DNA of 64,000 nucleotides, from contig NZ_SBFF01000004.1 of NCBI RefSeq assembly GCF_004151485.1, positions 248,001 to 312,000 on the forward strand, given 5' to 3'. Source of the DNA: Sphingosinicella sp. CPCC 101087. Lineage in GTDB: Bacteria > Pseudomonadota > Alphaproteobacteria > Sphingomonadales > Sphingomonadaceae. Position 1 is the stretch's first letter, and each line of letters starts with the position of its first letter. Of the stretch, positions 7,526 through 16,129 are shown piece by piece. The notes beneath the pieces were generated by a model. The model was not told where the DNA came from, searched no databases, and saw only the letters and a list, made by a program, of their open reading frames with translations. The translations under genes and the position numbers were made by a program.

Positions 7526-9967
7526 GTGAGGCATGACGCATTCGTGCTCGAGGACGTCGCCTTCCTTCCAGCGCCAATCGCCGGCTGGTTCGCCGCGAGA
7601 GGCTGGGCGGTGCGTCGGCACCAGCGCGAGATGCTGGAGGCGGCGCGGGCCGGGCGGAGCGCGTTGCTCGTCGCACCCACCGGCTCGGGCAAGACCATGG
7701 CGGGATTTCTGCCGAGCCTCGCCGAGCTGGCCGGCGACCCTGTCGACGGGTTGCACACCCTCTATATCTCGCCGCTGAAGGCGCTGGCGGTCGACGTGCA
7801 GCGAAATCTCCTCGATCCCATCGAAGAGATGGGCCTGCGGATCCGGGTCGAGACCCGAACGGGCGACACGCCGTCGGACCGCAAGGCCCGCCAACGATCG
7901 CGGCCGCCGCAGATGCTGCTGACCACCCCCGAATCGCTGAGCCTGCTGCTGAGCCACGAGGACAGCTACCGACTGTTCGCCGAGCTCGGGACCGTTGTGA
8001 TCGACGAGATCCATGCCTTCGCCACCGGCAAGCGCGGCGACTTGCTGTCGTTGGCGATGGCGCGCCTTCAGCGCCTCGCGCCGCGGCTTCGAAGGGTCGG
8101 CCTGTCGGCTACGATCGCGGATCCGGACGCTTATCGGCGCTGGCTCGCACCGGATGCGGACGGCGAATCGGTCCGGCTGGTGATGGGGGATCCGGGTGCC
8201 GATCCGAAGATCGCCATCATGCTGCCTCAGGACGAGCGCGTGCCCTGGTCCGGGCATAGCGGCAAATGGGGGGCGGCGCAGGTGATGCGCGAGATCGAGC
8301 GCCACCGCACGACGCTCGTCTTCTGCAACACGCGCGGACTCGCGGAGCTGACCTTCCAGGAATTGTGGAAGGTCAACGAGCAGTCCTTGCCGATCGGCAT
8401 ACATCATGGAAGCCTGGCGGTGGAGGCGAGGCGCAAGGTCGAGGCGGCGGTCGCGGCGGGACGGCTGCGTGCTCTGGTCTGCACCGCCAGCCTCGACCTC
8501 GGCGTCGACTGGGGCGACATCGACCTGGTCGTCCAGATGGGCGCGCCCAAGGGATCATCGCGCCTGGTGCAGCGGATCGGACGCGCCAACCACCGGCTCG
8601 ACGAACCGAGCGAGGGACTGCTCGTTCCGGGCAACCGATTCGAGTTCCTCGAGGCGCTGGCAGCGCTCGACGCGGTGGACGAAGGCGAGCTCGATCAGGA
8701 CCAGTTCCGCGAGGGCGCGCTGGACGTGCTGGCGCAGCATGTCATGGCGGCTGCCTGCGCGGCCCCGTTCGACGAAGCCGAAATGCTGGCCGAAGTGCGC
8801 AGCGCCGCGCCTTATGCGAAGCTCGACGCGGAGACCCTCCGCCGCATCCTCGGCTTCGTCGAGAGCGGCGGCTATGCGTTGCGCGCCTACGACCGATACA
8901 AGAGAATCAAGCGGGGCGAGGACGGTCTCTGGCGCGTGTCGCACCCACGATTCGTCCAGCAGCACCGGATGAATGCCGGGATCATCGTCGACGCACCGGT
9001 GCTCGACGTACGCTTCCGCAACGGACGGCGGCTCGGAACCGTGGAGGACGTCTTCGCCTCCTCCTTGTCCGTCGGAGACACCTTCTTCTTCGCCGGCCTG
9101 AGCCTCGAAATCGAGCGGATGACCGGAACCGAGATCATCGTCCGCGCGACACGGAAGTCGGCGCGCATCCCGACCTATGTCGGCACGCGCCTGGCGATGA
9201 CCACCCACCTGGCCAACCGAGTTCGCCGATTTCTCGCCGACCGCGGGGAATGGCGACGCTTTCCCGACGACGTGCGGGAATGGCTGGAGATGCAGGCCTA
9301 TCGATCGGTGCTGCCCCAGCCCGACCAACTCCTCGTCGAGACCTTTCCGCACGAGCAGCGCCATTATCTTGTCGCCTACAGCTTCGAGGGCTGGAACGCG
9401 CACCAGTCGCTCGGCATGCTGATCATGCGGCGGATGGAAGCGACCGGCCTGAAGCCGCTCGGATTCGTCGCGAACGATTATGCGCTCGCCTGCTACGGGC
9501 TGGAGCCGATTCTCGATCCGCAGGCTCTGTTCAGCCCCGACCTGCTCGAGGACGAATTCGTTCAATGGGTGCAAGGATCGAACCTGCTCAAGCGCGCATT
9601 TCGCGAAGTGGCGGTGATCGGCGGCCTAGTGGAACGGCAGCATCCGGGTCGGCGCAAGTCGGGCCGGCAGGTGAGCTTCTCGACCGACCTCATCTACGAC
9701 GTCCTGCGTCGCTACGAGCCCGACCACCTGCTGCTGCGCGCCGCGTGGGAGGATGCGAGGACGCGTCTCACGGATGTGCGCCGCCTCGGATCGCTGCTCG
9801 ACCGGGCAGCCGCGACGATGCTCCACGTCGACCTCGACCGGATTACGCCGATGGCGGTGCCGGTACTGATCATGATCGGCCGCGAGACGGCGCCGGCCGG
9901 AACCGCGGAAGACGAGCTGCTGATCGAGGCCGAGGCGCTGGCCGAGGAAGCGATGCGGGTGGGCTGA
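7526..9967 (+). CDS. Ligase-associated DNA damage response DEXH-box helicase (Lhr-like)
   Basis: Superfamily 2 helicase of 813 residues. Walker A is APTGSGKT (residues 50-57), the DEXH motif is VVIDEIHAF, motif III is GLSATIAD and motif VI is QRIGRANHRL. A large C-terminal winged-helix/Lhr extension follows with the segment RKSGRQVSFSTDLIYD. The family is defined by co-occurrence with an ATP-dependent DNA ligase and an MBL exonuclease in a proposed repair pathway. The start is GTG at 7526 (MRHDAFVLED); no ATG upstream extends the conserved part. Acts on DNA in the cytoplasm by family; the precise repair role is inferred. Confidence 0.9.
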   Translation: MRHDAFVLEDVAFLPAPIAGWFAARGWAVRRHQREMLEAARAGRSALLVAPTGSGKTMAGFLPSLAELAGDPVDGLHTLYISPLKALAVDVQRNLLDPIEEMGLRIRVETRTGDTPSDRKARQRSRPPQMLLTTPESLSLLLSHEDSYRLFAELGTVVIDEIHAFATGKRGDLLSLAMARLQRLAPRLRRVGLSATIADPDAYRRWLAPDADGESVRLVMGDPGADPKIAIMLPQDERVPWSGHSGKWGAAQVMREIERHRTTLVFCNTRGLAELTFQELWKVNEQSLPIGIHHGSLAVEARRKVEAAVAAGRLRALVCTASLDLGVDWGDIDLVVQMGAPKGSSRLVQRIGRANHRLDEPSEGLLVPGNRFEFLEALAALDAVDEGELDQDQFREGALDVLAQHVMAAACAAPFDEAEMLAEVRSAAPYAKLDAETLRRILGFVESGGYALRAYDRYKRIKRGEDGLWRVSHPRFVQQHRMNAGIIVDAPVLDVRFRNGRRLGTVEDVFASSLSVGDTFFFAGLSLEIERMTGTEIIVRATRKSARIPTYVGTRLAMTTHLANRVRRFLADRGEWRRFPDDVREWLEMQAYRSVLPQPDQLLVETFPHEQRHYLVAYSFEGWNAHQSLGMLIMRRMEATGLKPLGFVANDYALACYGLEPILDPQALFSPDLLEDEFVQWVQGSNLLKRAFREVAVIGGLVERQHPGRRKSGRQVSFSTDLIYDVLRRYEPDHLLLRAAWEDARTRLTDVRRLGSLLDRAAATMLHVDLDRITPMAVPVLIMIGRETAPAGTAEDELLIEAEALAEEAMRVG

Positions 9968-10008
9968 TATGTCTTGCGCCGCCGCGGGGGGGTGGCCATT
10001 TCGCGCAA

Positions 10009-10776
10009 ATGATCGACGAAAACCAGGTGCAGAACTTCGTCCGCGAAGGATATGTGAGGATCGAGGGCGCCTTTTCGCGGGCGACCGCCGACGCGGCGCG
10101 CGCTATATTGTGGCGCGACACCGGCTGCGATCCCGACGATCCCTCGACCTGGACCAGGCCGGTGATCCGGCTCGGCATGTATCACCAGCCCCCATTCGTG
10201 GAGGCGGCGAACACACCTGTGCTGCATGCGGCGTTCGACCGCCTGGTCGGCCGGGGTCGCTGGCTGCGAGTCGGCGCCATGGGGACCTTTCCGGTCCGCT
10301 TCCCGTCGGACGAGGATCCGGGTGACGCCGGCTGGCATCTCGACATGAGCTTCGGCGTCGAATCGCCCGATTTTCTGAGCTGGCGGGCGAACGTGACGTC
10401 CCGGGGCCGGGCCCTGCTGATGCTCTTCCTCTTCTCGGACGTGGGCGAGAAGGATGCGCCGACCCGGATCCGGATCGGATCGCATCTCGAAATTGCGCGC
10501 CGGCTCGCCCCCGCGGGCGAGGAAGGGCTGTCGCTCCGGGAACTGGCCGCGGACGAGTTCGCCGAGACGGCCGATTGTCCGGAGGCGGCGGCGACCGGTG
10601 AGGCCGGGACGGTCTTTCTCTGCCACCCCTTCCTCGTTCATGCGGCGCAGCCCCATCGCGGCACGCGTCCCCGCTTCCTGGCCCAGCCACCGCTCCTGCC
10701 GGCCGAGCCGCTCAGCCTCTCGGGACCGTCGCCGGTGGAGGCGGCGATCCGGATGGCGCTGGACAGGCAGGACTAG
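10009..10776 (+). CDS. Phytanoyl-CoA dioxygenase-family Fe(II)/2-oxoglutarate oxygenase
   Basis: Protein of 255 residues. The iron ligands of the facial triad are visible as His and Asp in GWHLDMSFG and the distal His in CHPFLVHAAQPHRG, and an Arg suitable for 2-oxoglutarate binding is in HRGTRPRF. The family hydroxylates diverse small molecules, so the substrate cannot be named. The ATG at 10009 (MIDENQVQNFV) is 41 bases after the helicase stop, so the two may be cotranscribed; a longer upstream frame there is antisense or shifted helicase sequence. Confidence 0.85.
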   Translation: MIDENQVQNFVREGYVRIEGAFSRATADAARAILWRDTGCDPDDPSTWTRPVIRLGMYHQPPFVEAANTPVLHAAFDRLVGRGRWLRVGAMGTFPVRFPSDEDPGDAGWHLDMSFGVESPDFLSWRANVTSRGRALLMLFLFSDVGEKDAPTRIRIGSHLEIARRLAPAGEEGLSLRELAADEFAETADCPEAAATGEAGTVFLCHPFLVHAAQPHRGTRPRFLAQPPLLPAEPLSLSGPSPVEAAIRMALDRQD

Positions 10777-10798
10777 AAAGGGCTCGAAACGCCGGCGA

Positions 10799-11167
10799 TC
10801 AGGTCCGGTTGCCGCCAAGGAAGTTTTGGGCGAGGCCGCCGAGATCGTTGAGCGGATTACCGTCGCCGTCGCGGTCGAGCATGCCGCCGACCTTGCCGAG
10901 CAGGCCTTCCTGGCCCTGCAACAGGGTCGCGAACTGTCCCAGCGAGCCCTCGCCGCCAATATGGCCGATAATCTCGTTGAGCGTGCCGGTCGGCAGGCCA
11001 GTAGCCGCCGCGGCGCCGCTCGCCGTATCGCCCGGGGCGACGTGAGAGCGAGCGAGCGCCGTGACCGCTGCCTCGACCTGCTCGGGAGAAAGCCCCACCT
11101 TCGCCGCGAGATTTCGGATATCGACGTTCTGAGCGACCTGTCCCAGAATGCTGTCCAACGCGCTCAT
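10799..11167 (-). CDS. DUF937/YidB-like small protein
   Basis: Protein of 122 residues. It resembles the DUF937/YidB group, with a helical N-terminal half (VGLSPEQVEAAVTALA) and a Gly/Asp-rich C-terminal segment LDRDGDGNPLNDLGG that looks like a calcium-loop DxDxDG motif. There is no signal peptide. It lies alone between convergent and co-directional neighbours. Function of the family is not established. Confidence 0.7.
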   Translation of the reverse strand: MSALDSILGQVAQNVDIRNLAAKVGLSPEQVEAAVTALARSHVAPGDTASGAAAATGLPTGTLNEIIGHIGGEGSLGQFATLLQGQEGLLGKVGGMLDRDGDGNPLNDLGGLAQNFLGGNRT

Positions 11168-11246
11168 CCTCTTCGCTCCCGGATCGATGTCCCTCCGGAA
11201 CGGTCATAGCCTCGCCATGCCGCCGACGGAAGCGGATTGAAGCGTA

Positions 11247-11645
11247 TCAGGCGGGGGCGCCCTCGGAGTATTGCGGCAGACCGTCGCCGGGCACGACCCA
11301 GGCCTGCTTGCTCGACACCCAGATATGCTCGGCCGGTGGGAAGGCGTCAGGATCGTCCAGGCCACCGTGGGTGAGGCCGATCACGCCCGCGCTTGCCCGT
11401 TCCGAGAAGAGGCTCGTCCCGCAGCGCGTGCAAAAGCCGCGGCGGATCCCCGGTGAGGAGGCGTGCCAGCCGACGGGGCCCTGTATCTCGACCGAATCGG
11501 TCGTAACCAGCACGCGCGCATAGAACGGGGCGCCGGTCGCCTTCTGACAGAGGCGGCAATGGCAGGCGCGGATATTGATCGGCTCGGCCGCAGCTCGGTA
11601 GCGGCAGGCGCCGCACAAACAGCCTCCGGTGATGTTCTGGGTCAC
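11247..11645 (-). CDS. GFA-family protein (Mss4-like zinc fold)
   Basis: Protein of 132 residues of the GFA (glutathione-dependent formaldehyde-activating) family. The zinc-binding cysteines are visible in GGCLCGACRY, CHCRLCQ and FCTRCGTSL. The GTG at 11645 is the likely start because GGGAGG lies five bases upstream; the in-frame ATG at 11699 has no such site and lies within the end of the histidine kinase gene. Most GFA proteins have no proven link to formaldehyde, so the family name should be read loosely. It follows the two-component genes on the same strand. Confidence 0.85.
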   Translation of the reverse strand: MTQNITGGCLCGACRYRAAAEPINIRACHCRLCQKATGAPFYARVLVTTDSVEIQGPVGWHASSPGIRRGFCTRCGTSLFSERASAGVIGLTHGGLDDPDAFPPAEHIWVSSKQAWVVPGDGLPQYSEGAPA

Positions 11646-11688
11646 GAACGCCTCCCGACAGGACGAGTGGGACAAGGGAAGGCCATGG

Positions 11689-13143
11689 TCAGGCCCCATC
11701 GGCGATCGGCAGCTTCAGTCGCGCGAGCAGGCCGCCGAGATCCTCGCTTTCTTCCAGCTCGACCGAGCCGCCGTAGATTGTCGCGACATCACGAACGATG
11801 GCGAGGCCGAGACCCGTGCCGGGCTTGCCGGTGTCCAGACGCGCGCCGCGGGCGAAGATGGACGCGCGCTCCGCCTCGGGTATTCCGGCGCCGTCGTCCT
11901 CGACCTCGACCTCGACACAGTCGGGCGTGGTCTTCACCGTGACGAACACCCGGCCGCCGCCATATTTCGCCGCATTCTCGATGAGGTTACCCAGCATCTC
12001 GTCGAGATCCTGGCGCTCGACCCGGACCGCGGCGGCCTTGCTGCCAGCCAGGTCGACGGTGACGTTCTCGTACAGACGGCTAACGGCGCGCTCGACCGCC
12101 TCCAGGGCCGGCCATACCGGCGAGCGGGCCTGAGCGCTGGAGCGGCGGCCGATGGCGCGGGCGCGGGCGAGATGATGGTCGACCTGGCGGCGCATCGTGG
12201 TGGCTTCGCGGATCACCGTGTCGGCAAGGTCAGGACTGCGCGCCGTGGCGGCATTGGTGATGACGGTGAGCGGAGTCTTGAGCGCATGAGCAAGGTTGCC
12301 GGCATGGCGGCGCGCCTCCTCGGCCTGCTTCTCATTATGCTCGAGCAGGGCGTTCAATTCCTCGGTAAGCGGCTCGATCTCTCGCGGCAGCCTTTCCTCG
12401 ACACGCGACTTGCGGCCCGATCGTATCGCGGCGATCGCGCGGCGGACACGCCGCAGCGGCCAGAGGCCGTAGACCGCCTGCAGCGCCGCGAGAATGACGA
12501 GGCCGAGACCGAGTATTCCGAACGAACGAACGAGGGTTCGTCGGAGCACTCCAATCTGCTCGTCGAGTATGTCCCGGCTCTGCGCAACCTGGAACCGCCA
12601 GCGCACCGGCGATCCAGGCAGCCGCACGTCGCGCTCGGCGACCCGCAGCTTCTCCATCGGGAACTCTTCGCTGTCGTAGAAATGAACCTCGTCGTCGGCA
12701 TGTGAAGGACCGACCGCGAGCCGCCGGTCCCAGAGTGAGCGGGAGGGAAAGGGGTCGAACCCCTCTCCGCTGATCTGGTAATAGAGGCCGGAATAGGGCT
12801 CGAGGAACCGCTGGTCGGCGGGTGGCCGGTTGAACAGCACTTCGCCGTCCGGGCCGATTTCCGACGAAGCGATCATCGCGGTCAGCACATAATCTAGCTG
12901 GCCGTCGAAATTGGCCGTGATTGCCGAGGTGAGGACGCGATCGAGGGTATAGCCGCCGAGGCCAAGCAGGATGCTGATCCAGATCGCCGCGATGACGATC
13001 ATGCGGCGGGTGAGGGAGCCGCTGCGCCGCCCGCCCGCAGCCCTCGTCCAGAATCGCGCCAATCTCATCCCGCGGCGGCCGCTCCCATGGGCGCGGGCCT
13101 CGCGCTCGGCCGGTTCAGGCGCGTTTCCCGCCGCGTCGATCAT
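11689..13143 (-). CDS. Sensor histidine kinase, PhoQ-like
   Basis: Membrane histidine kinase of up to 484 residues. A first membrane helix lies at MIVIAAIWISILLGLGGYTL, then a periplasmic domain of roughly 130 residues, a second helix and a HAMP-like linker. The phosphoacceptor His is in NLAHALKTPL; N, G1 and G2 boxes are NLIENAAKYGG, DDGAGIPE and GTGLGLAIV. The phosphoacceptor box (HALKTPL) and layout match PhoQ-type kinases paired with PepSY proteins. The start is uncertain: ATG at 13143 or an in-frame ATG at 13068, neither with a strong ribosome site. The cognate regulator lies 67 bases upstream. Confidence 0.9.
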   Translation of the reverse strand: MIDAAGNAPEPAEREARAHGSGRRGMRLARFWTRAAGGRRSGSLTRRMIVIAAIWISILLGLGGYTLDRVLTSAITANFDGQLDYVLTAMIASSEIGPDGEVLFNRPPADQRFLEPYSGLYYQISGEGFDPFPSRSLWDRRLAVGPSHADDEVHFYDSEEFPMEKLRVAERDVRLPGSPVRWRFQVAQSRDILDEQIGVLRRTLVRSFGILGLGLVILAALQAVYGLWPLRRVRRAIAAIRSGRKSRVEERLPREIEPLTEELNALLEHNEKQAEEARRHAGNLAHALKTPLTVITNAATARSPDLADTVIREATTMRRQVDHHLARARAIGRRSSAQARSPVWPALEAVERAVSRLYENVTVDLAGSKAAAVRVERQDLDEMLGNLIENAAKYGGGRVFVTVKTTPDCVEVEVEDDGAGIPEAERASIFARGARLDTGKPGTGLGLAIVRDVATIYGGSVELEESEDLGGLLARLKLPIADGA

Positions 13144-13210
13144 GGCCCGGCTGGCCTGAACGCAGGATTAGGGCGCGCCGAGGCGGCACGGACCGGCCGG
13201 CATTTCGAGA

Positions 13211-13876
13211 TCAGGCCCGGGGCTCCTCGAGCGAGTAGCCGAGACCTCGTATCGTGGTGATGACATCGGGTCCGAGCTTCTTGCGGATGCGGGTGACGAA
13301 CACCTCGATCGTGTTCGAGTCGCGGTCGAAATCCTGATCGTAGATATGCTCGATCAGCTCGGTCCGCGAAACGACCTTGCCTTTGTGGTGCATCAGATAG
13401 GACAGCAGCTTATATTCCTGCGCCGTGAGCTTCACCGGCTCGCCGTCGAGCGTCACCTTGCCCGAGCGGGTGTCGAGCCGGACCGGACCGGCGGTGAGTT
13501 CCGAGCTGGCATTTCCCGAGGCTCGGCGGATCAATGCACGCAGGCGGGCGATCAACTCCTCCGTCTGGAAGGGCTTGGCAAGATAGTCATCGGCGCCGGC
13601 ATCGAGCCCGGCGACCTTGTCGGACCAGCTGTCGCGGGCGGTCAGTACCAGCACCGGAACCTTGATCCCCTCCTTGCGCCAGCGGTCGAGCACGGTGAGG
13701 CCGTCAATTTCCGGCAAGCCGAGATCGAGGATGATTGCGTCATAGGTCTCGGTCGAGCCGAGATAGTGGCCGTCCTCGCCATTGGCCGCGTGATCGACGG
13801 CATAGCCGGCGCCTTCCAGCGTCGCACGAAGCTGGCGACTCAGATTCGGTTCGTCCTCGACGATCAGCACGCGCAT
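13211..13876 (-). CDS. OmpR-family response regulator, PhoP-like
   Basis: Response regulator of 221 residues: receiver domain with the acidic pocket in VLIVEDEPNL, phosphoacceptor Asp in IILDLGLPEIDG and the conserved Lys in YLAKPF, then a winged-helix DNA-binding domain (EVFVTRIRKKLG, TIRGLGYSLE). The start at 13876 is set by GAGGGGAGA about six bases before the ATG. It sits between a PepSY gene upstream and its kinase downstream on the same strand, so the three probably form one signalling unit. Targets are unknown. Confidence 0.94.
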   Translation of the reverse strand: MRVLIVEDEPNLSRQLRATLEGAGYAVDHAANGEDGHYLGSTETYDAIILDLGLPEIDGLTVLDRWRKEGIKVPVLVLTARDSWSDKVAGLDAGADDYLAKPFQTEELIARLRALIRRASGNASSELTAGPVRLDTRSGKVTLDGEPVKLTAQEYKLLSYLMHHKGKVVSRTELIEHIYDQDFDRDSNTIEVFVTRIRKKLGPDVITTIRGLGYSLEEPRA

Positions 13877-14029
13877 CGTCTCTCCCCTCGTTTCTTGCTC
13901 CGCTCCTGCGGTCGCAGAATAGCCTGCGGCCGGCCCAAAGCGGCTCAGGCGTCCGTCCAATCGGTACGGACGCCTAATGTTCCTGAACTGAAATGGGAAG
14001 AGCGCGGCCCGGATGCCAGTGGCGAGCGA

Positions 14030-14317
14030 CTATTGGCGGCCGAGGACTCGACCGGAGCGGGCGTCGACGTCGATCCAGATGACTTCGGCACCGCGCATAT
14101 ATTTGAGCCGATAGACCTGTCCGTCGAATTCGGCGCCGATGAACTGGGCGCCTGGGACCCGGATCCGCGATCGAATCGCCGGCAAGGGCAGGATGCGGCC
14201 CTGCTGGGCGGCGCGATAGGCGCGATCCTGTTCGCGCACGTTCTGCAGCCCGCGCGCCTCGGCAGGAATTGAGGGCACGGCCAAGGCGGCGATGGCGAGT
14301 AGCAGGCGGATACGCAT
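14030..14317 (-). CDS. Secreted PepSY-domain protein
   Basis: Protein of 95 residues with a signal peptide (MRIRLLLAIAALAVPSIPAEA) and a PepSY-like C-terminal half ending in WIDVDARSGRVLGRQ. PepSY domains are small periplasmic modules thought to inhibit peptidases or modulate sensors. The start at 14317 was chosen because the signal peptide begins there; an upstream ATG at 14413 adds unlikely sequence. It lies 153 bases upstream of the OmpR-type regulator on the same strand. A second PepSY gene accompanies the other two-component system at 32.5 kb. Confidence 0.78.
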   Translation of the reverse strand: MRIRLLLAIAALAVPSIPAEARGLQNVREQDRAYRAAQQGRILPLPAIRSRIRVPGAQFIGAEFDGQVYRLKYMRGAEVIWIDVDARSGRVLGRQ

Positions 14318-14473
14318 TGTGACGAGGCTCAGCTTTTTCCCGAGGAGATCGGGGACTGGATAGCAGAAGGCATTGAATAGGCCATGAATAGCGCCGTAGG
14401 GCCTGCTTAACATTCCGGCGGCGCACGGAAGCGGAGCGGCATGATTTCGCGCGGGCTTGGAGCGTGCGCCACA

Positions 14474-15073
14474 TCAGCGGCGGGCGGCGGCGACCAGGGC
14501 TTCGATCATCCAGGCGCGAACCTGCTCGGCCTCGTCGTCATCGAGACGCAGCACGTCCTTGAACGCTACTCGCGCCTCTGTGCCGATGACGAGAGCAAGC
14601 GACTTGACGAGGAGATTTCGGGCGGCAGGAGCAAAGGAATCGGCGGCCGGGGCGATCGCCGCTTCGATGAGCGGCGTCCGGCGGTTCTGGCGGACCGGCA
14701 GGGCGTCACCGGGCTCCAGCCCGCGTTCGACACTGTGAATCAGCATTCGCCGGAGCGCCGGTTCATTGGCGCGGATCATCGCATCTACGGCGCGATCCGC
14801 GCGGTGCAGCCGTTCGACGGGATCGCACGAGTCGTCGTCGGCAAACAAGGTCTCGCCGGAGGGCATCGCGAGATCGAGCGCGGCCTCGACGAGCAGGGCT
14901 TCAATGCCCGGGAAGTAGCGATAGGCGGTGGCGCGGGAGACCAGCGCCGCCTCGGCGACCTCCTCCAGCGTGGGGCTGCGCCCGTCCTTCATCAACCGCG
15001 CAGCGGCTCGAATCAGATCCTTGCGCGTCCGGCTCTTCTGGTTGGAGCGGCCGCCGGCTTCGGAATCCGCCAT
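14474..15073 (-). CDS. TetR-family transcriptional regulator
   Basis: Regulator of 199 residues with an N-terminal helix-turn-helix (TLEEVAEAALVSRATAYRYF) and a ligand-binding C-terminal helical domain. The ATG overlaps the stop of the SnoaL-like gene (ATGA), so both come from one mRNA. A promoter with a perfect inverted repeat in its spacer lies upstream of that operon at 15525-15553; this is the probable operator and implies self-repression released by an unknown ligand. Confidence 0.92.
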   Translation of the reverse strand: MADSEAGGRSNQKSRTRKDLIRAAARLMKDGRSPTLEEVAEAALVSRATAYRYFPGIEALLVEAALDLAMPSGETLFADDDSCDPVERLHRADRAVDAMIRANEPALRRMLIHSVERGLEPGDALPVRQNRRTPLIEAAIAPAADSFAPAARNLLVKSLALVIGTEARVAFKDVLRLDDDEAEQVRAWMIEALVAAARR

Positions 15074-15495
15074 CAGGCAGGTGCCAGCTGGCGCTGGATG
15101 GAGGCGAGATCGATCCAGACATTCTCTCGGGCGATCCGGCCGGAATCACTGAATTCGAGCACGTGGAGCAGGCGGAACTCGATCGGGCGGCCATGGCCGT
15201 CGATCCCGAACGGCCGGCCCGGCGCCGTGCCGCGCCAGACCGAATCGTCGACCATGAAGGTATCGCCGTAGAGCCGCCGCCGGGATTCGACCCGGCCGTT
15301 GGCGAGGTCGGCGAACAGGGCCTGGTAGAAGGACCGGACCGCGGCGTGGCCACGAACCGGACCGCCCGGCCAGCCGACAACGTCATGCTCCACCTCGTCG
15401 CTGAGCGTGGCGAGCACGCCTTCGACGTCGTCCGACGCCTCGAATCGGAAATGCTCGTCGAGCTTGGCATCCATCTCGGCAGGTGTGAGCGCCAT
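15073..15495 (-). CDS. SnoaL/NTF2-like protein
   Basis: Protein of 140 residues with the NTF2/SnoaL cone fold (EHFRFEASDDVEGVLATLSD near the N-terminus, LHVLEFSDSGRIAREN near the end). Members are ketosteroid-isomerase-like enzymes or ligand-binding proteins; the active residues cannot be assigned here. It is the first gene of a two-gene operon with a TetR regulator, with a strong promoter and operator directly upstream. A role in handling the TetR ligand is a reasonable inference. Confidence 0.8.
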   Translation of the reverse strand: MALTPAEMDAKLDEHFRFEASDDVEGVLATLSDEVEHDVVGWPGGPVRGHAAVRSFYQALFADLANGRVESRRRLYGDTFMVDDSVWRGTAPGRPFGIDGHGRPIEFRLLHVLEFSDSGRIARENVWIDLASIQRQLAPA

Positions 15496-15524
15496 GTGCC
15501 GTCTCCATCCATGTTGAAGGCGCT

Positions 15525-15553
15525 CAAATAATGAGACTAATGTCTCATGTCAA
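15525..15553 (-). promoter_or_regulatory. Promoter with TetR operator in its spacer
   Basis: Read on the minus strand: TTGACA (15553-15548), exactly 17 bases, then TATTTG (15530-15525). The spacer is almost filled by an inverted repeat with perfect 7-base arms, ATGAGAC and GTCTCAT, around TAAT (15531-15548). A bound dimer would cover both promoter elements. The -35 box overlaps the stop codon of the DUF4199 gene. It drives the SnoaL-like/TetR operon. Confidence 0.75.
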
Positions 15554-16101
15554 GATTTATGTCTTATCTCGTTTGCGGCGCGCGGCGGGAGGAAGCGCGG
15601 GTTTCGGAGCAGAGCCGCCGAAACCAGGGCGACCAGCAGGCCGACCGGAAAGATTTCGACGAAGGTGATCGGAATGCGGATGAAAGGATTGGCATAGCTG
15701 GCCCGCATCCATTCATAGCGATCCAGCTCCTGCGCGAGCGCGGCCTCCGACACGCCGGCGGCGCGGCGCTTCTCGGCGAGCGAGGCGATATATTCGTCCA
15801 TGAACCGATAGTCGGTCGCCGCGAGATAGGCCTCCCAGGCGGCGACGTAGAAGAGCGCCGCGACGACCGCGATGGCAAGCCCCATTCCAAGCGCCGGCAG
15901 GAACCGGATGACCCCTCCGCGCTCGACATCGCGATAGCGCTTCACGCCGACGAAGATCAGCGTCAGCGCAACGAGCATCACCAAGTAGCCGAGCCACTGG
16001 GAGGTGAAGAATCCGTCGCGCTCCGCGAAGGTCAGGCCCAGCACGATCACGGCGACGACCGCCAGTCCGGCGAGCGAACCGTAGGTGAAGGCGTACTTCA
16101 T
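15550..16101 (-). CDS. DUF4199 membrane protein
   Basis: Protein of 183 residues with four hydrophobic segments (about residues 5-25, 35-52, 66-88 and 145-163) and a long helical loop between the third and fourth (AEKRRAAGVSEAALAQELD). This matches the DUF4199 family of unknown function. The TGA stop lies inside the -35 region of the downstream SnoaL-like/TetR promoter, so transcription through this gene would run directly across that operator. Confidence 0.8.
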   Translation of the reverse strand: MKYAFTYGSLAGLAVVAVIVLGLTFAERDGFFTSQWLGYLVMLVALTLIFVGVKRYRDVERGGVIRFLPALGMGLAIAVVAALFYVAAWEAYLAATDYRFMDEYIASLAEKRRAAGVSEAALAQELDRYEWMRASYANPFIRIPITFVEIFPVGLLVALVSAALLRNPRFLPPRAANEIRHKS

Positions 16102-16129
16102 TCCCTTCGCTCCCTTGGGTCAAAGCAGA

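Noticed and set aside
8266-10008. Upstream extension of the phytanoyl-CoA dioxygenase frame
   Set aside because: It runs out-of-frame through the helicase gene with Arg-rich, domain-free sequence; the real start is ATG 10009.
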